Source: Isochrysis galbana | Lineage: Eukaryota; Haptophyta; Isochrysidales; Isochrysidaceae | DNA length: 64,000 nucleotides | Assembly (NCBI GenBank): GCA_018136815.1 | Contig: CM030939.1 | Coordinates: 1 to 64,000 of the forward strand | Direction of reading: 5' to 3' | In this document: positions 23,390 to 32,078 of the stretch, one piece after another | Numbering within the stretch: the first letter of the stretch is position 1 | How the letters are laid out: each line of letters starts with the position of its first letter | Made by a program: the position numbers and the translations under genes | The notes under the pieces: model-generated | Databases searched by the model: none | Seen by the model: the letters and a program-made list of their open reading frames with translations, nothing else | What the model was told of the DNA's origin: nothing

Positions 23390-24464
23390 CCTGCCACCGA
23401 TGGACCCCCGAAATTACATCACGGTCGAAGACCTGCCACTTGCTGCGGCGCTTCTTCACCGTGTTTGGAGGGCCTGGCGTTGTAGAGCGGTCCTCTATGG
23501 GCCACTCCCACGGCAGGAAGCGGTCTCCTTCCGCCTCGGCCTCGTCTTGCGATACGTTTGTTTCCGAGTCCTCCTGATGAAGCAGGCGAGAAGCATCGGC
23601 AACGGGGCCTGCGTCCGGGATCACGACAACCGAATCAGACACTGGCGAACCGCTGGGAGGCGTGAGGTGAGAGCTAGAAGCTGGCTTCGCCTCTCCCCTC
23701 CATGAAACGAGCCAGAGCCGTCCTCGGCTCAGCCAGCTCGAAACCGGTCGAGCAAAGCGAAGGCGTTCTCTCAAGCTGGCAGCTGCTTGGGAAATGCCCA
23801 GTCCACCGTGAAGTCGAGCGAACGCGACGCCTTGGGCTTCGCGCGCATAACGGCGCAAGACCGGCATCCACTGGGCCGCCATTGCACCGGCAATGCCCAC
23901 ATAGGTGCGGCTGCGAAGGGCGCCACGGTGGGGCGACGGCGATAGATCCGCCATAGCGGATAGACGTCCCTCGACAATCTTCGAAGGCTGCAAGGACGGG
24001 AGTGAAGCCGTCAGGTACAGGCCAGTTGCTTTTTGATGGCCCGTGCCGTGCTGCCACGGCTGCACAAACTGCCGCGGTCGCAACCCCCCGACTAAGGCGG
24101 AGGCTTCCGCGTGCATTCGAGGATTTTCGACGGCAACGAAAGGCGCGTCGGCGCTCGCCATGGCGAGGAAGACTCTAGCGGCGGATTCGAGAGCCTGGCG
24201 TCGTCCCGGCTCCCGATCGAGCCACTGGCAACTCACCGCCGACAAATACGTGCACGGCGGATGCGCGACCACGAGGTCCCAACCGAGGTTTTGAATGTGA
24301 AGAGCATCTCCGCAGAAGTGGGGAATGTAGTCGATCTCCGACGGTCGTAGATCGCACGTCGCGACGTGCGCTCCGGCGAGTAGGAACATCGAAGACACGA
24401 CCCCGCTAGCTTCACCGACGACTAGAACGCGGGGTGGAGGAATCCCCTCGGCCGCGTCGGAGCG
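23166..24464 (-). CDS. Phage-type cytosine DNA methyltransferase-like domain inside the chromovirus, plus linker
   Basis: The frame is open from just after a TGA at 24465-24467; the first ATG is at 24398, but the domain starts before it at about 24437. Residues show, in order, VVGEASGVV (cofactor loop, motif I position), ATCDLRPSE, DLVVAHPPCTYL with the Pro-Cys of motif IV, VAVENPRMH (motif VI position), FVQPWQHGTGHQKAT, LPSLQPSKIVEGR and RSRTYVGIAGAMAAQW, ending near 23850. This ordered set matches the small phage and bacterial proteins usually annotated as DNA cytosine methyltransferases, which share HPPCT, ENP, QPW, KAT and RSRT blocks. All diagnostic blocks are present and unbroken. About 220 residues of polar linker follow before the protease frame. 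Likely role, by inference: methylating cDNA or the integrated copy. Activity is unproven. Confidence 0.82.
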   Translation of the reverse strand, partial: RSDAAEGIPPPRVLVVGEASGVVSSMFLLAGAHVATCDLRPSEIDYIPHFCGDALHIQNLGWDLVVAHPPCTYLSAVSCQWLDREPGRRQALESAARVFLAMASADAPFVAVENPRMHAEASALVGGLRPRQFVQPWQHGTGHQKATGLYLTASLPSLQPSKIVEGRLSAMADLSPSPHRGALRSRTYVGIAGAMAAQWMPVLRRYAREAQGVAFARLHGGLGISQAAASLRERLRFARPVSSWLSRGRLWLVSWRGEAKPASSSHLTPPSGSPVSDSVVVIPDAGPVADASRLLHQEDSETNVSQDEAEAEGDRFLPWEWPIEDRSTTPGPPNTVKKRRSKWQVFDRDVISGVHRWQDVTPSIAQEIAEQAAAAEPSEPPILSRLGSQGINALSPSGLLHGWRRGSGRTDQFVRSRKATRNLGCRARLGRR

Positions 24465-24645
24465 TCACGGCGTCGTGGATCGCCGCTAACTCAGCGCAAA
24501 GCTCGTCAAAATGCGTCGGCAGTACGGCAGCGGGTGATGAATGAGTGCTCGCGTGCGGCCGCCGCAAGGCTAGAGCAGCTTCGGCGAGATGGCGGGGCAA
24601 GATGACGGAGGAACCGCTAGCCCGGGCACGGGAGGCGGCTAACAT
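24412..24645 (-). CDS. Short gag-like ORF of the chromovirus
   Basis: 77 codons, containing VILPRHLAEAALALRRP and LPTHFDELCAELAAIH. A clear relative lies at 38690-38907 (VLPRHLTEAAQELRRP, LPKHFDELCAEL), so this is a conserved part of the element family. It is far shorter than a usual Ty3 gag (about 300 residues) and I see no CCHC zinc knuckle. Only about 290 bases separate it from the 5' LTR. It ends in a frame different from that of the methyltransferase, which opens at 24464, so a frameshift would be needed to fuse them. Confidence 0.6.
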   Translation of the reverse strand: MLAASRARASGSSVILPRHLAEAALALRRPHASTHSSPAAVLPTHFDELCAELAAIHDAVTLRRGRGDSSTPRSSRR

Positions 24646-24910
24646 TTGGAGCTCGCGCGTAGGGGCGCGGCAGCTTCAGTAGACTTGGCGGCCGAGGAAC
24701 AACCAACCACGGCGATCCGGTGGATGGCCTCGGCAGTAGAATTCAGGGGGAGGGGTCGTCGCCCTGAAGTTTCGGTGGGCTAGACCTGAAGGGGGTTGGC
24801 CCCGGCGGGCGATCCCTGGAACGGGATCCTCCGGAGAGCGAGAGAAAGAGGAGACGCCGGCGTCCGTGTGGGGCGCGACGAGAGATCGTAATCGACGGCC
24901 ACTGCGTCTC

Positions 24911-24927
24911 CCGAGTCTGGGTGGCCA
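24911..24927 (-). other. Candidate primer-binding site
   Basis: On the element strand, five bases after the LTR end, the sequence reads TGGCCACCCAGACTCGG. It starts with TGG, the complement of a tRNA 3' CCA, at the distance usual for LTR elements. The tRNA species was not identified. Confidence 0.5.
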
Positions 24928-24932
24928 CGGCG

Positions 24933-26134
24933 TGAGCGGGCAACCCCATTTGGGTGTCTGGACGGGGAACGAACGGCGAACGAAGGGCTGTGGGGCGGCG
25001 AGGCGCTCCTAGCGGCCCTAGTGTGATGGGTTGTAAGAGATTGTTAGACCTACAAAGAACTCTTCCCTCAGGGAGGGAGCCTAGGCTGCTTGAGTGCAGC
25101 GACGCAGCGAACAACGACGGGCAACGGAGCTGAGAACAACAGGATACACCGACTCACGAACACACCGGAATCATTCACCCAAACCAAGCAAATTATCAAG
25201 CAACCGCGACCCCAAATCACCGATAACTCAAACACGTCGCGAGAGACGGAGAGAGAGAGCGAGAGAGAGAGAGACTCCGCAGCGACGGCCGGAGCGTGTC
25301 TCCGTTGTAACTTCCCACGTAGCGGAGAGTCCGAAGGGGAGCGTCCTGTCGCGCGACCACGGCGATCACTTTGGATACAGATCGCAACGAGATATCTTCA
25401 CGACAGAGGAAATCTTGCCGTGAGCGTGAACCTTCTAGACGCTTCTAACGAACAACCCTGAGTAGCAACCAAGGGGAAGAAACACCAAAGGGGCCAAGGC
25501 TTGCATGTAGCTTGCATCAAGGGGAAAGATTCCCTCACCTAGGAAGCGAACCTACACCGGTCTCCAAGGGGAGATAGCAAATTAAACCTCAAATCTCGAG
25601 CGGATAGAGCAACCGACTCGCTCGCCAAAACCTTGACCGAGAAGAAAGAAGCAAGGACCTACAAGCCAAGGGTAGCGGACCTAGGGGATGTGAGAGGAAA
25701 TTTCCGAACGCCAACGCCAAACGCCGAACGCGGGGATTCAACGAAACCCTAACCAGGCCAAGCAGAACCTACGAAGAACAGGCCTGGACAACAACGAAAG
25801 TCAGCAGGTCCCAAGAAAGAACCGGAACCCAACAAGAAACAACAAGCCTTGCAAGAAGCTAAACAAGCCTTCACAAGGTAACTCGAGAGCCTGAGACAAG
25901 CGCGCAGCGAGTGACAGGCGACCTGGCTCCTTTAGGTAAAGATTACCCGAAAGGAGGAAACCTGGAATCTAGACCTGACAAACAGGCTAGAAGGAACGAA
26001 ACGAGAACTCGAATTCTAGATCGCTAGGGACGAACCCTACCAACCTAGATGTACCTGAGCTTCACCGTGTGGCCGCACGGCGAAGGACCTGGAAACAAGA
26101 GCCTGGAAATCGCATCATCTAGGATGAATGCGAC
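24933..26134 (-). repeat. 5' LTR of the chromovirus
   Basis: About 1,202 bases, the partner of 16670-17862. It has the same termini (element strand TGTCGCATTC at 26134) and the same internal order. Differences are few single-base indels plus a short insertion near 25736. It should carry the element promoter and polyadenylation signals, which I cannot place. Confidence 0.93.
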
Positions 26135-26199
26135 ACCTCCCCCGTGTCCTCGCCCCCTATCTCCGCGCCCTCGCCCCCTTCCTCCCCCGCGTCCTCGCC

Positions 26200-26800
26200 C
26201 TCTTCCTCCGCGTCCCCGCCCCCCCTGCCGCTGCTCGCCCACGGTGTGCTCATGTCCGTCGCGTGGGGGCGTGCTCCTCCCCTCGGGCGCCTTTTTCTCG
26301 CTCGCTTGGCGCTCCCGGCTCACCGGCGGCCGCTGGCTCCGTGTGCATCGCGTGGTGCAGGTGTGTTTCTCCCTCCTCGCGCCCCCCATCGGCCCTCCCT
26401 CCCACCCAAAAAGGGAGGAAACCCCAACAACGCACTCCCCCCCCGATCTCTCAGGGAAGCGGCCTTGCGTGGCCGCCGCCGGCGTCGCGCTCGCCGTCGC
26501 GTCGGTGCCCCGAGGGCGCCACTTCTCGCACCCCCATCACACGCTCGGGATCGTCGCCTTCGCCCTCGCCCTGCTGCAGCCGCTCAACGCGCTCGTGCGC
26601 GGCACGCCCGGCGCCCGCACCGCACGCCGCGCCGTGTGGCGGGTCGCGCACAAGGGGACGGGCTACGCCGTGCTCGGCGTGGGCGTCTACCAGGCCCTCT
26701 CGGGGCGCGCCCTCATGCCGAGCCAAGGCGACGCCGTTCTCGTCGCGTACGGGGTGCTCCTGGGCCTCTCCTTGGGGGTGCTCGCGGGGGCTCATGGTAG
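26200..26800 (+). pseudogene. Cytochrome b561-type transmembrane gene fragment
   Basis: The translated blocks are LLAHGVLMSVAWG, VLLPSGAFFSLAWRSR, RVHRVVQ, GVALAVAS, HPHHTLGIVAFALALLQPLN, WRVAHKGTGYAVLGVGVYQA and VLVAYGVLLGL. These are the helices and four spaced histidines (AHG, HR, HHTLG, AHKG) of the eukaryotic b561 core that moves electrons across membranes. A likely intron starts after HRVVQ (CAG/GTGTGT near 26360). The frame breaks at a five-G run near 26265, where four G would keep it open. The upstream part is C-rich and lies directly against the chromovirus LTR at 26134. The downstream end meets another LTR-like terminus near 26889. No N-terminal DOMON or start is seen. It is either a fragment or a gene interrupted by insertions. 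Confidence 0.7.
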
Positions 26801-26889
26801 GGTGAGAGTCCCCACAGGGAGGGGAAGAAACCCTGAAGGAAAGGAGACCAAATGAAGGCAAGCCGCCTTCATCTAGGATGAACACGACA
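26797..26889 (-). repeat. Remnant LTR end related to the chromovirus LTR
   Basis: The stretch ending CATCTAGGATGAACACGACA at about 26889 mirrors the chromovirus LTR terminus CATCTAGGATGAATGCGACA, in the same orientation. Upstream of it the similarity is weak, so this is a short remnant or a relative. Confidence 0.45.
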
Positions 26890-27265
26890 CTACTGCTCCT
26901 CTACCTATATTTTTAGCCCCCGTGTTTTGGGCTGTTTTTGACATTGTCTCAACAAAAGGCAAAGGCTGTTTTAATTGTGTTTGGAGAACCCTTCTGTGTT
27001 TCCCATCTAGGACCATTTCCATGAGCTACGTACAACCTCCAACCTGCTCCAATGAGATAACTCAGCACAACGAGTACGAGTATATCCCTGGCTCCTCCCC
27101 ATAACGAAAGTGGCCAGAAACCACAGCAACGCAGGAATGAGTGCTGCTGTTGCACACACACTGTAGTACTCTGATGCACACAGCTCGCACAGTCCGCTAG
27201 CTCGTCATTAACATGGGCCCACCGAGATGGCCCGAAAAGCGCTCCAGGCGGAATCAGCTAGAAAT
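26890..27265. other. Intergenic, no feature recognised
   Basis: AT-richer than its surroundings. It probably includes the 3' untranslated region of the minus-strand eIF3 gene to its right. I see no coding signal or repeat. Confidence 0.5.
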
Positions 27266-28537
27266 TCAACGGAAGCGATCGAACGAGCTGTTGTGGATCT
27301 GGGAGTCGTACTTGCTTTCAACACGCGCATCGCCACTGGCGCCCGTGCGGAACAGAGGCCGGCCGTCGGGAGCACGGTTGCCACCCCCACCTCCGAGGGC
27401 AGGGAAAGCGCTCGAACCCAGGCTCGGCGCAGAGGCTGGTGCTGAGCTGCTCGGATTAGCCCAGGTGACTGAGAGGATCAAGTGATCGTAACCATGGCCG
27501 TCAAGCTTGGCAATGGCACTCGCGGCGTCCTCGCGGTTGTAAAAGTTGATGGAAGGCAAATCCGCGAGACTGGGTGCGTCTCTCTGTCCTTGGCAAGGTA
27601 AACACGCTGGATAGCGCCGAACCGACGGAAGAGCTCACGCAAGTCGGAATCCTTGACCTCTTCCGACAAGTTCGAGACACGTACGGTGCACGAGTCGTCC
27701 CGCTGTGCCATCTCCGCGTTGCGGGTCCCATCGGCATTCCGCAAACTCGGTGGGACGTACGAGCCCCGCCCCCCTGCTGCCAGTGCGGCGAGGCCACCGC
27801 CGCCTCCACCGCGCGTGTCCGGTCCCATCGCCCGTGTCGCGTGGCAAGATGCCCTGTGACTCGGCCCAGGCACGTGCCGCATTGACAGAAGTATCGCGAT
27901 TCTTGGGCCGCCACGCCTCGAATGCGGACGCGTTCATCTTTTCGAAGGCGCGCTCGGCCGCTTCGTTGCGTTCCTCCGCGATCACTTGCTTGGGCTTCAT
28001 GTCGAGGATTTGCTCATGGACATCAAGTGAGACCCCATTCACTCGCGTGGCCGCGCCCGTGGTAGCCAGCCGGCTTATGGGACTCGTCTGCCAAACTTGG
28101 CCCACTTACGGCGCGCGAGCACTGCCTTAGGGATCTGACCGTCGTCTTGGTCACTTTAACAGTGCGCTCTGTCTTGATCTTCTGGCCAAGGTCGTTCGTG
28201 GGGTACGTGGTGATAGTCTTGACACCATTCACGTCCGTCGCCGTCTCGAACCTGAACGTGCGTGACAACAGGAGGTTGTGAGGATAGAAGTGGAAGATCG
28301 CGGGAGGGGGGGGCAATGAGAGAACAGGGGGGAGTCAGGTTGCTGTAGTGGCCACTCGCTGAGAACCGCGCAGGGGGGGGAGGCTCTTCGCGCGGCTGTG
28401 CCACAGTGAGCGGTGCTCGAGCGTATGTGCGGGTGTGCTTCCTGTTCCCGCCCTCTGTCCCCCACCTGGGAGGGCAGCTCGTTCGAGTCCTCCTCGTCAG
28501 CGGTGTCGCCCCATCCCCTCTTGGGCTCTGCGGCCAT
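27266..28537 (-). CDS. EIF3G: Translation initiation factor eIF3 subunit G
   Basis: The N-terminus starts at 28537 ([17 protein letters not shown]), exon 1 ending at a GT donor after 28466. Next comes the eIF3G core: [17 protein letters not shown] and [15 protein letters not shown] (about 28120-28260). Then a glycine-rich stretch, [11 protein letters not shown], and a C-terminal RRM with [43 protein letters not shown] and [20 protein letters not shown], ending [13 protein letters not shown] plus a tail that stops at 27266. In eIF3 this subunit binds 18S rRNA and helps scanning and reinitiation. The usual CCHC zinc knuckle is not visible in any frame I tried. One-base frame changes near 27570, 27585, 27845 and 28135, plus at least one intron, interrupt the reading. 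Exon borders beyond exon 1 are not resolved. Confidence 0.88.
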
Positions 28538-29640
28538 GGCGTCGTCGCCGCAGACTACAGGGTGCGCTCGTTCTACAATAAAACTCCCACCCGCCTCGAA
28601 TCCCCCAAAATAGCTGCCTACTACCTACCCAGGCAGGCTACAGGGTGCGCTCGTTCTACAATTTCTGGAGTTTGTGTAGAAGGGGCTCATAGTCCCCATG
28701 TGCCTTGGTGTACGCTTAATTGTGTGTCCTCCGATCTCGTCCCCTCCTTGCGTCGCTAAGACCATGCTACATCTAGCCCTCGTCTCGCTACTCGGTATGG
28801 GCCTGCCCACGGCGGTCCCACGCGCTCTATTCGAACATGGTACCCCCGCGAGTCGATCCGAACGCTCGCATCGCTCGATCTCGACCGTCCTCGACCTCCA
28901 CATGCCCGAATTACCCCTTGGGCTTCTCTCGACCACTCATCCCTCAAATGTTTGGGCCTCCCCCATCCCTTTGGATGGGCTCGTCTCTCGTCTCTCGGGG
29001 CCTCTGAGGCCCGTCTCGCCCCCCCTCGCCGGCCCCGCGCCGTTCTCGCCACTCGCGCCGACCTTCGGGATACCCTCTACCTTGTTTGAAGGAGGGGGGA
29101 AGTTGGCCGAGCAGACTTTTTTTGACAAAGTCCCACAAGTTCTCACGATGGCGGGATCAGCCGGCGACTCCCACTGCGCGGGTGCTCTTTGGGCTCGTCG
29201 TGACCCGGGCCCCCGGGCCCTACCGCCTCCCAATGCCAAGACCGATTTCACCCGCGCTGAGGATAAGTGTGTTCTCGCATTCTCTGTTCATGCTAACCAC
29301 TATCAAGGGCATCTTCATCTTCAAAATTCTCGCCGCCACTCGCCGGCCCAGCGCGCCCCCGTCCCCTCTGCGATGGTCCTTGCTCCTCTTTGGACCCTCG
29401 AGGGTTGGTGGCTCGCCCGCGACCTCGCCCGCCGATCCCGCCGTCCTTGGGAATTCTCACCTTCTCTGGCAGTCTCTGCCTCTGCCAGGACAACCTCGAG
29501 CTTGTGGGACGTTCTATGCTTCTTCTTATCTTGTCTAACTACGGCCTTGCTGGCGGGAGTCCTCGCGGGAGTCTCCGCCTCTCGCCGTCGCTTCGTCCGC
29601 TTCGTCCTTGCCGGTTTTGCCTCTCTCCTCTCGGTCCTTC
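28538..29640. other. Mostly unclassified DNA upstream of the eIF3G gene
   Basis: It contains two copies of a roughly 25-base motif (CTACAGGGTGCGCTCGTTCT at about 28556 and 28636), about 80 bases apart, of the kind seen at LTR edges. An open + strand frame crosses 28698-29816, but only its end (next entry) resembles a protein. The rest is pyrimidine-rich with no domain I recognise. Confidence 0.4.
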
Positions 29641-29659
29641 GTTGTTTGTTCGTCTCTCG

Positions 29660-29816
29660 CCGGACGATGGGGGAGTGTGCGTTAATGATGGGTGATTCTC
29701 GCGATGTTCGCCCGGACTTCGATGCGAAGCGATACCGCTGTGCCCCGTTCGACGGCACCCCGGGAAGTCGCGTTCCGTCAAAAGAGGACCACAATCTGTT
29801 TTCTTTTAAGTTATGA
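29660..29816 (+). pseudogene. Copia-like gag N-terminus, truncated
   Basis: The phrase MGDSRDVRPDFDAKRYRCAP, followed by FDGTPGSR, looks like the start of a Ty1/copia-type gag (a short acidic leader, then a PFDGTP core). It then stops being recognisable at about 29790. I cannot find the rest of a gag next to it. The separate copia RT fragment at 31049-31392 may come from the same or a related element. The assignment rests on one motif only. Confidence 0.3.
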
Positions 29817-29861
29817 ACAATATTGGTACAAAACAAGGCTGTGTATAGAAACTTTTTTTAA

Positions 29862-30354
29862 AATAAAGTCGCCGTATACGAGATGTTTCGTTTACGCAGC
29901 ACATGTGATTACTTGCAATCATTGAGCACGCCGTGCGTATGCGCATCGACTTCCCCCTCGCGAGGGCGCCGTGCGTGCGCATAGAAACTTTTTTCCCTAA
30001 GGCCCACCTTAACGTAAAGTAGCCATATACGAGACGTTTCGTTTGCGCAGCACGTGTGATTGCTTGCAATCATTGTGCACGCCGTGCGTATGCACATCGG
30101 CTTCCCCCCCCCGCGGGGCGCCGTGCGTGCGCATAGCAACTTCCAGGAAGGTGCACGCCGTGCGTTCACTCTTTTCGCGGGGGAACTCTGGGCGCGGAGG
30201 ACGGGCGGAACAAAGTGTGATTGCGTTTCGTTTACGCAGCACATGTGATTACTTGCAATCATTGAGCACGCCGTGCGTATGCGCATCGACTTCCCCCTCG
30301 CGAGGGCGCCGTGCGTGCGCATAGAAACTTTTTTCCCTAAGGCCCACATTAACG
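29862..30354. repeat. Three copies of a roughly 135-base repeat
   Basis: Copies lie at about 29862-30012, 30014-30146 and 30219-30354. Each contains GTTTCGTTTACGCAGCAC-like sequence, then TGCAATCATT, CACGCCGTGCGTATG and GCCGTGCGTGCGCATAG. The first and third are almost identical, including the A/T-rich tail with CCCTAAGGCCCAC; the middle one is diverged. No coding function is seen. Confidence 0.85.
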
Positions 30355-30725
30355 ATCGGACGCTCGAGCGCGTGGTCGAGGCTCACCGCCGCGACGGGCG
30401 AGCGCACCCTCCGAGGTGCATCTCCAAGCTGCTCGAGAGCGGATGCGTCTCGGCGGGCGGGGTCAACTCGGCGATCCTCGCCGCGTGCCGACTCGCAGTG
30501 CCCGAGTGCCTCGCGCTGCTGCTAGAGGGCCAATCGGCCTACACGCGCAGCTATCGCGCCGCCTTGGACTGGATCTGGCCGCAGCACGCGGCACTCGTCG
30601 TCGCGTGCTCCAACACCGAGTATTTCGACGAGCGCAAGCGGTGCGTGGAGCTGCTCCTCTTGCACGACCGACCCTCCGAGCGGGTGACAAGGGCCGCCTC
30701 TCTCAACATCGAGCGCGCCCGGTAG
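30355..30725 (+). CDS. Ankyrin-repeat-like fragment, hypothetical
   Basis: The open frame enters from the repeat at 30354 without a convincing start and ends at TAG 30723-30725. It reads ISKLLESG, NSAILAACRLAVPECLALLL and HAALVVACSNTEYF followed by KRCVELLLLHD. The spacing of alanine-cysteine and leucine-rich helices resembles ankyrin repeats, which bind other proteins. About 120 residues remain, with no further domain. Codon use is strongly GC-ending like the host genes nearby, which supports real coding origin. It may be the last part of a gene cut off by the repeats to its left. Confidence 0.4.
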
Positions 30726-30797
30726 AGCGTCGTGCCTCCAGTCTTCGAGGAAGCAATCGGCGCGCGCGCGCCTCTTGTGCGTCGAGAGGAGCGCCGC

Positions 30798-30920
30798 GCG
30801 CAAGGGCGCCCAAGGGCGCCCAAGGGCGCCCAAGGGCGCGCATGTGCGCCCGTCGACGCTGCTCGCGAGCGGCTTGCTCGCGAGCGGCTTGCTCGCGAGC
30901 GGCTTGCTCTCGAGCGCGCT
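30798..30920. repeat. Two short tandem repeats
   Basis: A 10-base unit (CAAGGGCGCC) repeats about four times at 30799-30840. A 15-base unit (GCTCGCGAGCGGCTT) repeats about three to four times at 30863-30917. Neither is coding. Confidence 0.85.
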
Positions 30921-31048
30921 CTACGCCGCCGCGGCCGCGCTCGCCCAGCCGTGAAGAAAGGTCAAGGCCCTTTTTTTTTCGGTGGGGACGAAGAAAGGTC
31001 AAGGCCGCTCCCGCCCGCGCCGCCCGCGCCGCCAGATGATGACATCTG

Positions 31049-31392
31049 ACAGCCCGCCTGTGGAGACTACTATGGCGAGGGGAACTCTGCGACATGAGAG
31101 TACTCGACTATTTTTGGCCGCTGCCAATACTGCCGATGATGACTTGCTTGAGGTTGACACAGTTAAAGCGTTCTCATCAGCCGATAACGACGATAATCCG
31201 CTATACGTTCAGCAGCCAAAAGGCTTTGAGGACCCTCAGTACGCTGCCTGTTTGCTGTTAGCGCCACTTGAAGGGACTCGACAGGCCGGCTATCAGTATA
31301 TGACCACCAATACGAACACTCTCGTCTCCATAGGCTTTGAGCAATCGTCTTGCGAGCCCAACTTCTTTCGGAAAAGGTACGCTGATGGACCA
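31049..31392 (+). pseudogene. Ty1/copia reverse transcriptase fragment
   Basis: The reading EVDTVKAFSSADNDD, PLYVQQPKGFEDPQY, LEGTRQAGYQY and TLVSIGFEQSSCEPNFF matches the copia RT region in order: the catalytic-Asp segment, the QPxGFEDP block, a degenerate GxRQA block, and the region just before the second active-site motif. The normal LYGLRQ is degenerate (LEGTRQ), and the fragment is cut by the N gap at 31393, before the YVDD box. It is continuous in frame from about 31030. There is no gag, protease or integrase next to it. Confidence 0.75.
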
Positions 31393-31492
31393 NNNNNNNN
31401 NNNNNNNNNNNNNNNNNNNNNNNNNNNNNNNNNNNNNNNNNNNNNNNNNNNNNNNNNNNNNNNNNNNNNNNNNNNNNNNNNNNNNNNNNNNN
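31393..31492. other. Assembly gap (100 N)
   Basis: An unsized join placed inside a copia fragment and just before a long CT-rich microsatellite, both hard to assemble. Confidence 1.
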
Positions 31493-31509
31493 AGAAGAGC
31501 GCATGGCGT

Positions 31510-31675
31510 TGCCTTCTCCCTCTTCCCCCCCCTCCTCCCCCTCCCCTCCCCCTCCCCCTCCCCTCCCCCTCCCCCTCCCCCTCCCCCTCCCCTCCCCCTC
31601 CCCTCCCCCTCCCCCTCCCCCTCCCCCTCCCCCTCCCCCTCCCCCTCCCCCTCCCCCTCCCCCTCCCCGTCCCGT
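31510..31675. repeat. Pyrimidine microsatellite (CCCCTC/CCCT)n
   Basis: About 165 bases almost entirely of CCCCTC and CCCTC units directly after the gap. Guanine-run stretches follow at 31820-31856. Confidence 0.95.
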
Positions 31676-31879
31676 GGCTCTCTCACCTTGTAGACGCTCT
31701 CCCCTCCCAATCTCCTCTCCGAGTCTGTAGCGCGAGACGAGGGTCTGGCCCTGGGCCTTGCCGTGGCCTGCCCTTGAGCGGAGCCATCGCCGCGCGCCGT
31801 GCCCGTGAGCCCTCGGGCCGCGAGAGGGGGGGGGGAGGGGGGGGGGAGGGGGGGAGAGCGGCGAGGGCTTGCTGCCAAC

Positions 31880-32078
31880 TTTCTCGCCCTCTCTCTCTCA
31901 ACCTCTCCCTCTCCCCCTCCCCTCTCTTCTCCTCTACAAGTTACTTGTCTAGCCCGAGTTGTTTTGTAGGAGTGGTTCTACTCCTCCGGAGTAAAAAAAA
32001 ACTTCTTATTAATCTCGCCGCGCGCGCGACCCTGCACAGTATCTCCGCAGCCTCGCCCGCTTTCCTTCACTCCACCTC
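31880..32078. other. Unclassified
   Basis: Pyrimidine-rich, then mixed sequence with a short A run near 31995. No gene or known repeat recognised. Confidence 0.4.

Larger units (their letters stand above)
16670..26134 (-). mobile_element. Full-length Ty3/gypsy chromovirus carrying a DNA methyltransferase-like domain
   Basis: This minus-strand element is about 9.46 kb. It is bounded by nearly identical LTRs (24933-26134 upstream, 16670-17862 downstream) that start TG and end CA on the element strand. The order on that strand is: LTR, primer-binding site, short gag-like ORF, methyltransferase-like domain with a long acidic linker, aspartic protease, reverse transcriptase, RNase H, zinc-finger integrase, chromodomain, LTR. 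PR-RT-RH-IN followed by a chromodomain is diagnostic of chromoviruses. LTR similarity implies a recent insertion. I see no 5-base target-site duplication (tggac-like left, cctcc right). Several frame changes divide the polyprotein. At least some may be consensus errors, as elsewhere in this assembly. Confidence 0.93.

Noticed and set aside
26049-26855. 268-residue + strand ORF starting inside the LTR
   Set aside because: The first 80 residues come from LTR and C-rich DNA. Only the later part is cytochrome b561, so the start is not real.
29862-30354. CRISPR-like array
   Set aside because: Three copies of about 135 bases with no regular spacers, in a eukaryotic genome.
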